Assembly: GCA_015680685.1 (NCBI GenBank)
Contig: MNCI01009462.1
Location: 442,247 to 506,246, forward strand
Direction of reading: 5' to 3'
DNA length: 64,000 nucleotides
Source: Gnetum montanum
Lineage: Eukaryota; Streptophyta; Gnetopsida; Gnetales; Gnetaceae
A program made the position numbers and the translations under genes. The notes under the pieces were generated by a model that saw nothing but the letters and a program-made list of their open reading frames with translations, was not told the DNA's origin and did no database searches. This document shows positions 23,290-34,984 of the stretch, one piece after another (the stretch's first letter is position 1; the number at the start of each line of letters is the position of its first letter).

Positions 23290-24640
23290 AACCCAACATA
23301 GAATTTACACTAACCCCTTCATAAAGCCTTGAAGACAACCGCAGAGGCACTTGAACCGAAACCTAAAGCAAGTAGTTAAGGAAGAAATCGAATAGCTTCT
23401 CAAGGCTGGGTTCATATACCCCATTGCTAATAGTAAATGAGTCAGCTCCTTAGTTATTGTGCCTAAAAAGGGAGGCAAATGGAGGGTGTGCATAGATTTT
23501 AGGCTACTAAATATGGCAACATTCAAAGATTACTTTCCATTGCCATTTGTTAACCAAGTCTTAGACACCATCGCAGGGCATCGCTATTACAGTTTTTTGG
23601 ATGGATATAGTGGATATAACCAAATACAAATAGCCCTAGAAGACCAAGCCAAGAATACATTCACTAATCCTTGGGAAACATTTGCATACAAATAGATGTC
23701 GTTTGGCTTGTGCAATTCCCCTGCAACGTTTTAATGACTAGTTCTAAGCATATTCTAGTAGCAGATAGGAAATGGTATGGAGGTCTTTATGGATGACTTC
23801 TCCACTTATGGAGCAAACTTTGATCAAGCCTTGGATTGGTTAGAGTAAGTGTTGAAAAGATGTGTAGAAACCAATTTAAGGCTTAACTAGTAAAAAAGCC
23901 ATTTGATGGTCCAAGAAGGCATAGTACTAGGGTACAAAATCTCACATATAGGGATAGAGGTAGACCTCAAGAAAATCAAAGTTATCCAAGGAATTACCCA
24001 TCAACCGAAAACTATCAAAGATATTTAATCATTCCTTGGATACACTAGCTACTATGGGAAATTTATTAAGAACTTTTCAAAGGTTGCTAAAACATTGGTG
24101 GAATTAACAAAAAAGGATATACCTTTTGAATTGACCAAGGAATGTGAACTAGCTTTCCAAACTTTAAAATAGAAGCTAGTAGAAACACCCATTCTACAAG
24201 ATCCTGACTAGTCCAAACCATTCCATATCATGACTGACGTGTCCAACTATGCCTTAGGAGCTGTACTTACATAGTTAGATGACTAGAAGTGTCCTTATTA
24301 CATCCACTGTGCAAGTAGGAGTAGTGTTGGTGCACAACTTAACTACACTACATAGAGAAGGAATTAATGGTTGTAGTGTTTGCACTAGAAAAATTTAGAC
24401 ACTATGTATTGGGATATAAAGTATATATATACATATAGATCATAGTGCAATTAGGTTCCTCATGAATAAGCCAATGGTAAGCCCTTGTATCATATGATGG
24501 CTTGTAATCTTACAAGAGTTTGATCTTATGATGATCGATTGTAAAGGCATCAAGAATGTAGTTGCTGATCATTTATATCAGTTGCGATGGGACAAAAAAG
24601 AGGATGAGTATCCAATTTCTAATTATTTCCCTAATGAATT
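23290..24640 (+). pseudogene. pol: Athila-like reverse transcriptase and RNase H
   Basis: The open stretch 23459-23695 covers the RT palm: PKKGGKWRVCIDFRLLN, DYFPLPFVNQVLDTIAG, SFLDGYSGYNQIQIALEDQ. Then MSFGLCNSPATF (near 23700), the catalytic box VFMDDFSTYG (near 23785), the MVQEGIVLGYKISHIGIEVD block (near 23905-23965), SFLGYTSYYGKFIKNFSKVA (near 24030) and RNase H with IMTDVSNYALGAVL (near 24230-24270). MDD is intact, but the frame has more than ten stops, mostly at expected Gln, Trp or Arg positions. Confidence 0.9.
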
Positions 24641-24849
24641 CCTCTTTGCTGGTGTAGTGAATAATTAATCACCAATAGAGGCAAACTGGTATAGTAGCAT
24701 TCTTACCTATCTTCTCACCCAACAAATACCACAAGAGTTAAATGTTAAGAGTAAATAATAGTTTCTTCACTGAGCCAAATACTTTATGGAGATCAATGGG
24801 AAACTTTACAAAGTATGTGTTGATGGCTTAGTTGGATGTTGTGTTCTCG

Positions 24850-25920
24850 ATATAGATCAACTGCAAGTTCTCCAAGATGCTCATGAGGGCCCTTGTGGGG
24901 GTCATTATGCTGGGAGATGAATGGCCATCAAGATCCTACTTGTAGGATATTATTGGCCTACATTGTTTTGGGATGCCCATTGTTTCTTCCAATCTTGTAA
25001 GTGTTGTCAATGTGATGGGTGAATGACTACTAGAATGAAGGATTTGCAATAATGGATCCAACCTTTAGAACCCTTCGACATTTGGGGAATTGATTTTATG
25101 GGGCCAGTTATACCAATGTCTAATGGAAAAGCTTATATTATTATTGCTATTAATTACCTTACAAAATGGGTAGAAGAAGCTGTTGTTAAGGATTGTACAT
25201 CATCTACAGCTGCACGATTTGTTCAACAAAAAATCATAAACATGTTTGGTATGTTGCATGCACTTATCTCAGACAATGGTACACACTTCACAAGTGCAAC
25301 TTTTCAGAAATTAATGCAAATCTTAGGGGTTGAACACAAACTGATAACACCATATCACCCCCAAGAGAACGGTGAGGCCAAAGTCATCAAAAGGGAGATT
25401 ACAAAAATATTGACAAGAACTATTAGCAAGTTTAGGTGAGATTGGAGCACTAAATTGAACGATGCTCTTTGGGCATACTACTTCACATGGAAACTTCCTA
25501 CTGGCTACTCTCCCTATGAGTTAGTGTACAGTAAACTACCAATGCTTCCCATTCAAACTAAGCTTTGTACTCTATCGACAACATGTGACCTCAACCTTGA
25601 CCTTGATCTAGCATAGAAATAATGTTTAGTAACCCTTAACGTGCTAGATAAAAACTGACTAGCTACCCTATCACCTAATGAAGTGCACAAGGCATTCGAT
25701 AAAGAACATCATGACCTAAGGATTAGAAAAGTTAAATATCAATCAAGAGATAAGGTTCTCTACTGGAATCCCACATGTGCCACAATGTACTAAATTTCAA
25801 ACACTGTGGGAAGGACCTTATATTATTTATGAAAATTTTCCTTTGGGGGATGTGACAAGAAACTTTTGGTCAATGTGCAACAAACCAAACCTTTCCATGA
25901 GCTTAGAATAGCTAGTACAT
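24850..25920 (+). pseudogene. pol: Athila-like integrase
   Basis: The zinc-binding region keeps all four ligands: HEGPCGGHYAG (near 24880) and CKCCQC (near 24995). The catalytic triad is also visible: GIDFMGPV (25088-25112), ISDNGTHF (near 25270) and [11 protein letters not shown] (near 25365). The central part is open (25098-25439). The C-terminal side (LNDALWAYYFTWKLPTGYSP, YELVYSKLPMLPI, then a KVKYQSRDKVLYW-like SH3 region) is readable with stops. This is the best preserved integrase in the window. Confidence 0.9.
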
Positions 25921-27890
25921 ATGCTACCTCTATTGGTGGACAACCTTGCTCACTATTTCGGATCTCATCCTTCGAACTTAGTTGTGGGGGAGATGGCCAC
26001 CTATGATAACCATTCTAGGCCTTCAGTTATTTTTAAATTTTTGTTTTACACATTTTCCAACTTTTTTTTACACCATTATTCACATTTTTAATATTTCTTT
26101 GTTTGCTTGATTTAGTTTTATTCATCATCCAATAAGTGCTCATGATGGTGGATTGAATTATATCATATTGATTTCTAATGTTTGGTTTTTACCTTTGAAT
26201 TAGGATGCTAATATTAAGGTATGGTTCTTTTGGTAAAACAAGCAATGAGTCCATGCCATCCACTCATCCATTTAACTCTATGGTCTCCTTTGGCTTGGAA
26301 TTGTATAGTCCTTTTTTCTTTCTAAGTAAACTTGTTAATAAATTGGTGGCTAGGTATTATTCAAACTAAGGAAAGACTCAAAGGATGAAAAGGATATGAT
26401 TTAAAGGGGATTTGATGAATTTTTGCTAGCCATTCTCTTGGGTGCTTGGATGCTTTTTCTTGGGTTTTTTGCCATTCTGACATTGTTCAAATATCAAGAA
26501 GCTAAGTGAATAAAAATAAGTCTTTGCATGATGTGGTTCTCATGGAAAAAAAAAAGAAAAAGAGTGAGAATTCAAAGCATACCCCTTAGACATAATAAAG
26601 TAATATGGCCTACAAGCACTAGATATGGAACTAGAAAGACATGTTACCCATGCCTAAAGGTTCCCTCTAACTAAGGCCCTTTCTCGCTTCTTGCTTCTCC
26701 ATCTTGCTCTCCTCGGAATGGTGGTGACTCTTTCTAGAAACATTCTTGTTGCTTCAAGTAGATGGATTGGTTAAGTGTGTTGATGCGAGCACTCGATGTG
26801 GTTTGTTTGATTTTGGATTTGGAATGAGTTCTACTCAGTCATATTAACCATGAAATACACAAGGGACTTTACACAACCTTGTTCTTGGGATTCCATTTCA
26901 TTATCTCCTCTACATCTTTCTTCTCATTTTTCCACCTCATTGCCAATTTTATCATTAGTCCATTTCTAGGTTGATGCATTGTTTTTCTTTGGTGAATTAT
27001 TGTGGGTAAGTTTTTAACTCTTACTTCCGAATGACATTCCAAGAGTCTACAGACTCTTTGTTTTGTGGGTTTGTCAAGGCATAAAAGGCATGAGCCTACT
27101 TTGGGGAGGATCCACTGGAATTCCTTTTTGGTGAAATTATTAAGTTATTTTTCTTAAAAATTTCCTACAATCAATCATTTCTTGTTTCATCCCCATCTAC
27201 GACATCCATTTTATTGGCGTTGCCATTGTTATTTTTTCCATCTTTCTTATTCCTCATATTTTTCCATCTTATAGCTATCAGAGGTTCACTCTTAGTCGTG
27301 GGGTCCTTGGCACAAATTTTTCAATTTTTTTCCATTATACTATTTGCCTAACCCCTATACCTTGGGTTTTCACCAATGATAAATATTCAAACCAGTTTCT
27401 ACCATAATCACAACTCAGCCAATATGCTTCATATTGAGGCAATGTATCAACTACATTATGGATTATCTATCCTTTCTCATTTGTGACTATGTTGTATGTG
27501 CAAATGGTGATCATATAAATAATGGAATGGGCTTGGAGGAAGCACTTAGGATGGACCAGAATTGAAACGTTTACGAAAGCATCAAGTTTGGTGGCGTGGC
27601 TATGGATAAACAATGGAAGGCACAATCTCAGCATTAGCGGCAACATGCTTCATCTTCTTTATTTTTCTTTCTCTTCAAGCTACCAAATAAAGGCTTGGAT
27701 GTCATTTATGTATGAGTGTTCACCACAATGGTTATGAAAACTAATGCTGTAATATTCTTATTGACCTATTCACTGGGCATGTTGAGTTTGTCATCCCATT
27801 CCATCGTTAGTTGTCAATTAGTCAATAATCCCATATCTTCCTTATATTTTGTAAGGAACTCGAGGAAGAGTTTTCATTCAGTCATGGGGG
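25921..27890. other. Athila-like 3' region without a recognisable gene
   Basis: GTGGGGGAGATGG (25983-25995) is purine-rich and resembles a polypurine tract, but no LTR follows. Athila elements can carry an env-like frame here. I see only short frames (for example 27522-27737) with no transmembrane or known motif, so none is called. Confidence 0.5.
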
Positions 27891-28003
27891 TATGATGAAC
27901 TGCAATATTGAGGTTGCGATATCACATTTGTGATATTAGGTCTGTGATATTAGAGCCTACCATGTGATGTCAGATACCCGATATCAGGACCTGCCTCCTT
28001 GCC
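27891..28003 (+). mobile_element. Truncated 3' LTR, GATATC family
   Basis: 113 bp starting TGATGAACTGCAATATTGAG, with degenerate GATATC/GATATTAG/CGATATCAG copies. The chromovirus pol frame resumes right after it. Confidence 0.8.
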
Positions 28004-30480
28004 ATTAATATTTTTCTTGGTACACAACGTATCTCAAAAGCTCCTTATAGATTTTCTACTTCCTAATTAAGAGAATTAAAAGTACAATTAGACCAATTAT
28101 TGGAAGAAGAAAAAATTAGACCTAGCATATCACCTTTGGGTGCACTAGTTTTATTCATTGAAAAGAAAGATGGTACAATAAGATTATGCATTGACTATAG
28201 AGCATTGAATAAAGTGACAATTAAAATAATTATCCTTTACCTAGAATCGATGATTTATTTGATCAACTTATGGGTGCATGTTATTTCTCAAAAATTGATT
28301 TAAAATTAGGTTATCACCAAATAAGGATTAAGGAGAAAGATACTAAGAAAACTACTTTTAGAACTAGATATGGATTATACAAATTTGTTGTGATGCCATT
28401 TGGATTAACTAATGCACCTACAAAATTCATGAAATTAATGAATAATATTTTTTGTGAATATCTTAATCAATTTGTTATAGTATTTATGGATNNNNNNNNN
28501 NNNNNNNNNNNNNNNNNNNNNNNNNNNNNNNNNNNNNNNNNNNNNNNNNNNNNNNNNNNNNNNNNNNNNNNNNNNNNNNNNNNNNNNNNNNNNNNNNNNN
28601 NNNNNNNNNNNNNNNNNNNNNNNNNNNNNNNNNNNNNNNNNNNNNNNNNNNNNNNNNNNNNNNNNNNNNNNNNNNNNNNNNNNNNNNNNNNNNNNNNNNN
28701 NNNNNNNNNNNNNNNNNNNNNNNNNNNNNNNNNNNNNNNNNNNNNNNNNNNNNNNNNNNNNNNNNNNNNNNNNNNNNNNNNNNNNNNNNNNNNNNNNNNN
28801 NNNNTTACTAGCAATTATTCATGCTTTGAAAGTTTGGAGACATTATCTTTGCGGAAAAAGGTTTGTACTAAAAATAGATCATAAAAGTCTAGAATATTTG
28901 CAAAGACAACCTATTTTGAATACTCTTCAAAGGTGATAGATATAATTATTGGTAGAATATGATTTTGAAATCAAATATATTCCCAACAAGAAAAATGTGG
29001 TAGTTAATGCCCTTAGTCGAATGTGGAATTTAATGATAGGTGTGGTAATGATCCCTATGGAGGAAGAAATTAAGAAACAAATAAAAAAAATACCCTTACT
29101 TTAAAAATATTTTAACAAATATTTCCTATGAGCAACAATATCAATTTACTTCTAATGGTTTATTGGTGAAAGGATAAAGGGTATGCATACCAAAAGAAAA
29201 TTGAAAAACGTTGTTGTGTGAAGCACATGAAGTACCATATGTAGGACAACTAGGTTATATTAAGACCTATATGATAATTCAAAAATATTATTTTTTTCCT
29301 AGAATGAAGAATGATGTGTCCTCATACATTAATAATTGTCCAACATGTCAGAATAAAAGCTGAATAGAGAAAGCCTAGTGGATAATTACAACCTCTGGAA
29401 GTTTCAACTTGGAAATGGAAAGATATGACTATGCATTTCATTATGGTATTTTCAATAACCAAAAAGGGAAATGACTCAATTTTCATAGTGGTTGATCATT
29501 TATCAAAGATGGTACATTTTATAGCTTTGAAATCTACAAACACAGTAAAAGAAATAGTCCAAAAATTTGCACGTGAAGTATTTCGATTGCATGGTTGTCC
29601 AAAATCTATCACTTCAGATAGAGATCCAAATTTATATCTAAATTCTGGAGAAATTTGTTCAAAGAGATTGGAACCTAATTAAAATTTAGCACAACTTATC
29701 ACCCTAAGATTGATAGAAAAATTAAATGTGTAAATAGAATATTAGAAGATATACTATGAAGCTATGTTGGGAGTAGACCAAAAACATGGGAGAATTATTT
29801 GCATTTGGAAAAATTTTTCTATAATAAAAATTATTAATGTTCTATACATTGAACATCATTCGAAGTAGTATATGGATGAAATTGCCATATGCCATTAATC
29901 TAGGTAGATCCGACCTTAAGAATGGAATGGAAGGAAGAAGAAATGAAAATAATGGAAAACATTCTCAAAAAATTTAAAAAACATTTGCAAGCCACCAAAG
30001 ATAAATATAAAGGATATGTAGATAAACATCGACTTAAAAAAGAATTCCAAGTAGGTGATCAAGTATTACTAAGAGTAAAACCTACCAGAAGTTCTCTTAA
30101 AATTGGAAAATATACTAAATTTGCACCTAGATTTTGTGGCCCTTTTGAAATCTTTGAAAGAATTGGTGAAGTAGCATATCGGTCAAATCTTTGAGAAACC
30201 TTAAAATTAATCAAGTTTTTCATGTGAGCTTGCTAAAGAAATTTCATGAAAATGATGTTCCATATGTGTTAGATTGGAATACTTTACCATTACAATTGAA
30301 CACCATCTTTGAAGTTAAACCCATTGCTATTAAGGACCAACAAACCAAGAAATTATGAAATAAAACTATTAGCAAAGTACTTGTTCAATGGTCAAATTGT
30401 GATCAACAAACTTGGGAAAATAGGGACTTTATTTTAAATACTTATCCTCAAATTTTTGAGCATCATGATATTGAATGATA
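28004..30480 (+). pseudogene. pol: Chromovirus RT, RNase H, integrase and chromodomain-like end
   Basis: RT starts near 28020 (LGTQRISKAPYRFS) and has [32 protein letters not shown] and [13 protein letters not shown]. The catalytic box is lost in the gap 28492-28804 right after FVIVFMD. RNase H resumes (LLAIIHALKVWRHYL, VLKIDHKSLEYLQRQP). Integrase: EVPYVGQLGYIKTYMIIQKY, then FSITKKGNDSIFIVVDHLSK (29425-29682), where the usual first Asp is His (MHF for MDF) and the second (SDRDPN) is kept. After the C-terminal domain (FQVGDQVLLRVKPTRSSLKI, 30050-30110) comes a chromodomain-like block (ISKVLVQWSNCDQQTWENRD, 30365-30430) that would target heterochromatin. Confidence 0.9.
28492..28804. other. 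Assembly gap, 313 N
   Basis: Run of N inside the chromovirus RT. Expected content is the rest of RT, the connection domain and the start of RNase H. Frames with X here are artefacts. Confidence 0.99.
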
Positions 30481-30540
30481 AATTGAATTTATTATGGATG
30501 TAATAAGTTATTTTTATGATTTTTGACCTTTTTCTTGTAT

Positions 30541-30660
30541 AGATGATAATGAGGAAAATAAGGAAATTGAAGCTAAGGAGCATAACAATGAAGCAGCAGC
30601 TGAGCAATTGGACATAGAGGAAGTGCTCGAGGATGAGCTAGATGCTTAAGGGTAGTAGAT
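30541..30660 (+). pseudogene. Acidic tail after the chromodomain-like block
   Basis: A frame reading DDNEENKEIEAKEHNNEAAA then EVLEDELDA ends just before the 3' LTR at 30661. It starts right after CTTGTATAG, a good 3' splice site, with a possible donor GTAATA near 30498. It may be a small last exon or read-through tail of pol; this is an inference from splice signals only. Confidence 0.35.
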
Positions 30661-31170
30661 TGTAATGTCCTATCCTTTGTTAAGGGTAGAAACAATTATA
30701 AACAATGTAATTAACCTTCTACTGAAGGGGCACATCATTATGAGGAGTTACAATTATTCATGTATCCTTTGGGAAAGGGTTTGACCTATGCCATTTAAGG
30801 CCAGGGTTAGAGGTCATGCTAGGCATGGAGTTGCAAAGCTGGGAAAGGAAAGTAATAGAAGTCAAGTGAAGTAGGACAAAAAGGAACTAATCACCCCTTT
30901 GGCAAGGTAGCCTAACCATGGTGGCAATGCCGAATTACCTCTAAGGCTTAAGTTGTATAGGAAGATAACCCAAAAGGGTGTTACAAAACTCACTTCCATT
31001 AATATAATTTTTCCATTTTATTTGTTTAATTCTTTAGTACCATTTATTTATTTACTAGTTAATTCATTTATTAAGTATTTATAATTTTTCCAATATATTA
31101 TCTACAAAAATAGTAAATGTAATAAATTAAGCATTCATATTTTTATGACATTCAGGAATGGGATGTCATA
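30661..31170 (+). mobile_element. 3' LTR of chromovirus
   Basis: 510 bp, starts TGTAAT, ends GTCATA (mutated from GTTACA), aligned throughout with 15070-15578. By eye about one base in eight differs, so the insertion is old. Confidence 0.93.
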
Positions 31171-31829
31171 ATTGCAATTTTGATAGATGACTTTGGGCAC
31201 TTGTGAAGGCTATTTTAGGTAAAAAAAATAAGTTTTTTCTAAGCATCCACACTAGAGCCATGTTGGCTAATGTGGGTGGGGTAATCCCCAACATGGATAG
31301 GATGGTTATGTGATTCCTCAGGCTAAGTTTGATCAATTTTGGACTCCTAAGAGCTTATATGGTTAGCATAGTGTATTGGGGAAGAAAATTTATCATTTTT
31401 GGTATTGATTTGACTCTTTGGAAGTCATGCATGAAGCCTGTAACTACCACCCATGTTGGAGCAATGTTGGGTAGCATGGTCCCAATTTGGATGTGTGAAA
31501 AAATTTAACTTATGGTATCTAAAGGATCAAAATTAATGTTCTATGGGATTCTCTAGGTACTACAGGGTCAAAATTTTTAAAATTGATCATTTTGAAGGTT
31601 AGGATTTGCAACGAAATTGGTTTTTGAGATCTTATCCTCCAAAGCCATGCTAGCCAACATGGACATGGTGGGGGGGGGGGGGGGGGGGCAGCTGTGGGTG
31701 CTCAGTTTAGCATGGATAGACCAACCTTTGTGATTGTAGGGTCAAAATATGATCAAATTGTAACCAAATATAGGGTTTTATAATTGTATGCTCCCAAAAT
31801 CAAGTTCTAAGGCCTTTTGAATGGTGGTA
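31171..31829 (+). repeat. ~187-bp tandem array, first part (left of copia insertion)
   Basis: Three or more diverged units with peaks near 31255, 31445 and 31642. Each has a dyad like CATGTTGGCCAACATGG, then a GGGG-TCCCC-type stretch and TAGCATGGATA. The array continues at 37473 after the copia element. It contains a 19-base G run at 31670-31688. Confidence 0.75.
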
Positions 31830-33088
31830 TGTGTGGATCGTTGGACTTAGAAGGGGAGGGGGGAATGAATAAGTTTCCCAAATTGAAAATTTGTAACACA
31901 AAAGCACACACACAAAATTTAACATGGTTCCCCATCTTGGGTAGTTAACACTCAAAGGGTAGATCACTAGCACACCTCTAGAATTTTTTGCTCTCAAAAT
32001 GTGGTTGAAGGGTCCACACCCTATATAGTCTTTAAGCCTCATTTTGAAGTGTTGTGTTGCGACACTAGCCACTCAACCTTGCAAGGTGCCATTAGGATTA
32101 GAATGTGGCTTGTAGGCTTCCATAACCTTTACAACCTTGAGCTCCACATCAGAGTGTTGTACCATAGCACCAACAGCTTAATCCCATAGGATCCTAATAA
32201 GCTCAAGTAAGATCAACCCTATAGGACAATAAGAGAGAACAATTACAAGGGATAAATGTAACTTAGTTTGCTGATCCTTGTATATTGAGGTACAATGCAC
32301 TTTACAATGAACAAATGATGATACAATTAAGAGTAATAGAGATTATAATGATAAAAAATGATTTTATAATGATTACACAATACGTTGCACATTTTCCAAT
32401 GCATATGATAACTTCATATAGTACCATGTTTCTAAATCCATCTTGGAATTCATGGAATGGCTAGGAAGTGGTTACTAATGGTAATGGAAGATGTCTTTTT
32501 CATGCCTGAAACATCTTTTTGTATTTGACTTCAATTTTGGAAAGATGACTTTGTCTAGGAAAGACATCTTTCTGAAATCTCCATTCTAGGAAATGTCTTT
32601 GTCTGATGGAAGATGTCTTTTTAGAAATTGCCTTCATTTTGTGAAGACATCTTTGCTTGGTGAACGATATCTCTACCTAATGAAGGACATCTATTGTTTA
32701 TTGAAGATGTATTTGCCTATGTTCATTTTAAGTCTACCAAGACATTTGTTATTTCTCAGAGATGTCTTTCTTTAAATTTACTCATCCTTTGAATTCATTA
32801 TTCTTTGTTCACAATCTTGATTGTTTGCATGCTTTAATGATGATAACTTTGTTTTTACAATATCTAGTCCTTGTTCATGTTCTTTGTAATTCTTGCATGT
32901 TTATTTGAGACCTTGTGGATGACCTTCTCCTTTGAGCTCTAAAATATTTTGTTTCCTATCCTTTATGTAGGCTTTTAGCTTAATTTTATTTTTTATGTTC
33001 ATAGTCCTACAAACACAACAACCACACAACCATGCAAACAACCTTTGACTTCATATTACTTAACATTTTTCACACACCAAAATGTCCA
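31830..33088 (-). mobile_element. 3' LTR of copia element
   Basis: About 1259 bp. On the minus strand it starts TGGACATTTTGGTGTGTG at 33088 after a purine-rich tract. It ends with CATTCCCCCCTCCCCTTCTA and TCCAACGATCCACACA, the C-rich type of ending common before copia primer sites. A dozen AAGACATCTT-type motifs lie at 32480-32770. Confidence 0.82.
32480..32770. promoter_or_regulatory. AAGACATCTT / AAGATGTCTT motif cluster in copia LTR
   Basis: About ten copies of AAGATGTCTTT or its complement AAAGACATCTT in 290 bp, for example 32488, 32558, 32608, 32645 and 32758. The other LTR has the same cluster (36890-37155). It lies 320-610 bp after the LTR start, in the likely U3. Confidence 0.65.
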
Positions 33089-33106
33089 AAATCTCCCCAT
33101 TTTTTG
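33089..33106 (-). other. Polypurine tract of copia element
   Basis: Minus-strand AAAAAATGGGGAGATTT directly before the LTR start TGGACATTTTGG. Confidence 0.75.
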
Positions 33107-34984
33107 TGATGTTAAAAACGTAAGAAAATGAGTTACTAATCATATGATTATAACCATACTACTCTCCCCCTTTTTGAATGCCAAAAAAAAAGGATAAAGG
33201 ACATAAACTTGGTTTTACATAATCTCAACAATATATTGAAGTAAGAAAATCAGTATAAGGAGTACAAATTTTCTAGCACTAAGTTTCATTAGGAGATGCC
33301 CTTAATTTTTCAAGAACTAATCCAAGCCTTCCAAGTGATATTCAAACATAAGGCATGAAGTGAAGTATAGGAATTGAATATTAAGTAACCTATCTCTCAA
33401 TCAATAATTCATTTGTAGTGCATGGTTCTTTTAATCTTGGTAAAACATTAGCAAAAGAAAAAGGACATATCGTTATAATAAAGAAGAATGTAGCAATATA
33501 TGACTTGAAACCAACCATGCCAAATATCAAAGTTTTCATCTCAAGGAAAACTATTTAATAGATTATTAAATTGAAACTATGGATACATTGCCAAAAATGA
33601 GCATGATCTTGCTCAAAGCCTTAACTATTTTCATTACAAAAAATAGGTACTTCTTGCTTCAATTTATGGTTGAATATCAAACAAAGGGCTAAAGAGACAT
33701 TCAGGTCTACTCTTATTAGTTTAAAATAGAGAAGCTACACATAAGTTTGATGCCAAATACCAAAGATAGATTGGATAAGAAGAAGTAGTCTGTCTAAATG
33801 CCTCATTATGACTTGTATATCTTAACCAAAAATTGCTAATATTAACAAAAGGATAGGAAAGTGACAAGAGAAACAAGCATAGATAGGTATTTCTATAAAG
33901 CAATACAACAAACATAACATAACCATTTATCAACCACAACTCATGCTAATATTTAACTTGATCAAAGGATATTTGAAACACAAATTCAAGACACAATCAT
34001 CCATTTAAAGAAAAGAAAATGCCTCTTGAAGCCCTTTTATTACTCATTTTGGAATATCATTTCAATGTTTCTTGGCTCAAGTCTCCAAAGACTCCTTGTA
34101 CATTGGTGTCCTCCAAGATAAAGATGAATAATGAGTAGTAGGTTCCCCCTACACATGTGCAACTTTTCTTGGGCCTTTAAATTAGCAAAGTATTTCAACT
34201 AAAGTTCACTTATTTAGATCCAATGTGAAGATTGATATTTCCAAACCATAATTTTGAAAAATTTTTCAAGGATCTATCTTATAGAAAAAATATTCCAATG
34301 GACATAATTTTAATATTAGATCATCATAATAAATTCAAATTAAGCAAGATTGAATGCAAGACAAGAAATCATTACAAGTGCTATACTATACATCTTCACA
34401 AAACTAATTATATTAATATCATGAATGGATGTAAGAGATGCTCTAGGTACTTATTCCATCATCTTTTTGATATAGAAAAGACACAAATAATTTTTGACTT
34501 CTTAACCACTATCCTTATTAACTAGTAAGCAAAGAGGTAGAAGCTTACCTTAACTTACCTTGCTTGTCAATAAAAAGAGAAGATTAGTGGAGTTTGAGAT
34601 GAGGTTCCCTATCATGAAGTACCTCCTTATCCTTCAATTCCATCTCATTAGATCATATATGTGATGTTTCTATTTGTTCATACTCTTTATGATAGAACCT
34701 TTGATCACCTATTGCATCATTTTTAATTCTCCATCTCTCTTCATTCTTACTTATTAGTACTTGCACAATTTCCTTAGAAAAGCCTTTTTGAGAAGACCAA
34801 GAATTAATCTAATTTTAATCATTATGAATATAATTAAGAGTTTTCTTAGAACCACATTTTTTACACACAAGTAAGGTATTATCCTCATGATCAAAATTAT
34901 CAAACCTTACTATGGTTGAGCTTGAGCTTGAGCTTGAATATTTATGTGGTACTTCTTCTAAATTATTTGGCTAATTCTCAGGAG
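33107..34984. other. Copia internal region without recognisable pol
   Basis: Short frames only. On the minus strand at about 34900-34980 a Ser-rich stretch (KYSSSSSSTIVRFD) and a CKKCGSKK-like Cys pair continue the gag-side protein. Nothing matching integrase or RT was found. Confidence 0.55.

Larger units (their letters stand above)
20424..28003 (+). mobile_element. Athila-like Ty3 element nested in the chromovirus
   Basis: Starts AATGAACCACGATATTGGGG (20424) and ends with a second truncated copy of the same LTR beginning TGATGAACTGC at 27891. Both carry the GATATC family signature. Inside, in order on the plus strand: gag, protease, RT, RNase H, integrase and a ~2-kb 3' region. RT wording (PLPFVNQVLDTIAGHRYYSF, VFMDDFS.YG, MVQEGIVLGYKIS) is typical of Athila. 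Both LTRs are shortened and no target duplication is visible. Confidence 0.8.
15070..31170 (+). mobile_element. Chromovirus (Ty3/gypsy) nested in element A
   Basis: LTRs at 15070-15578 and 30661-31170, a primer site at 15581-15592, gag/protease remnants (19290-20423), and RT-RNase H-integrase-chromodomain-like remnants (28004-30480). The internal part is broken by an Athila-like element (20424-28003) and a 313-base assembly gap. An antisense multi-exon relic fills the space between primer site and gag. RT wording ([37 protein letters not shown]) and the C-terminal chromodomain-like block identify a chromovirus. Confidence 0.88.

Noticed and set aside
27522-27737. Possible env-like frame of the Athila-like element
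   Set aside because: Short, no signal peptide, membrane anchor or family wording that I can recognise.
28270-28884. 204-residue ORF across the N run
   Set aside because: Most of it is X from the 313-base gap; only the flanking RT and RNase H pieces are real.
34232-34525. 97-residue plus-strand ORF inside the copia element
   Set aside because: Opposite strand to gag, AT-driven composition, no motif and no splice or promoter support.
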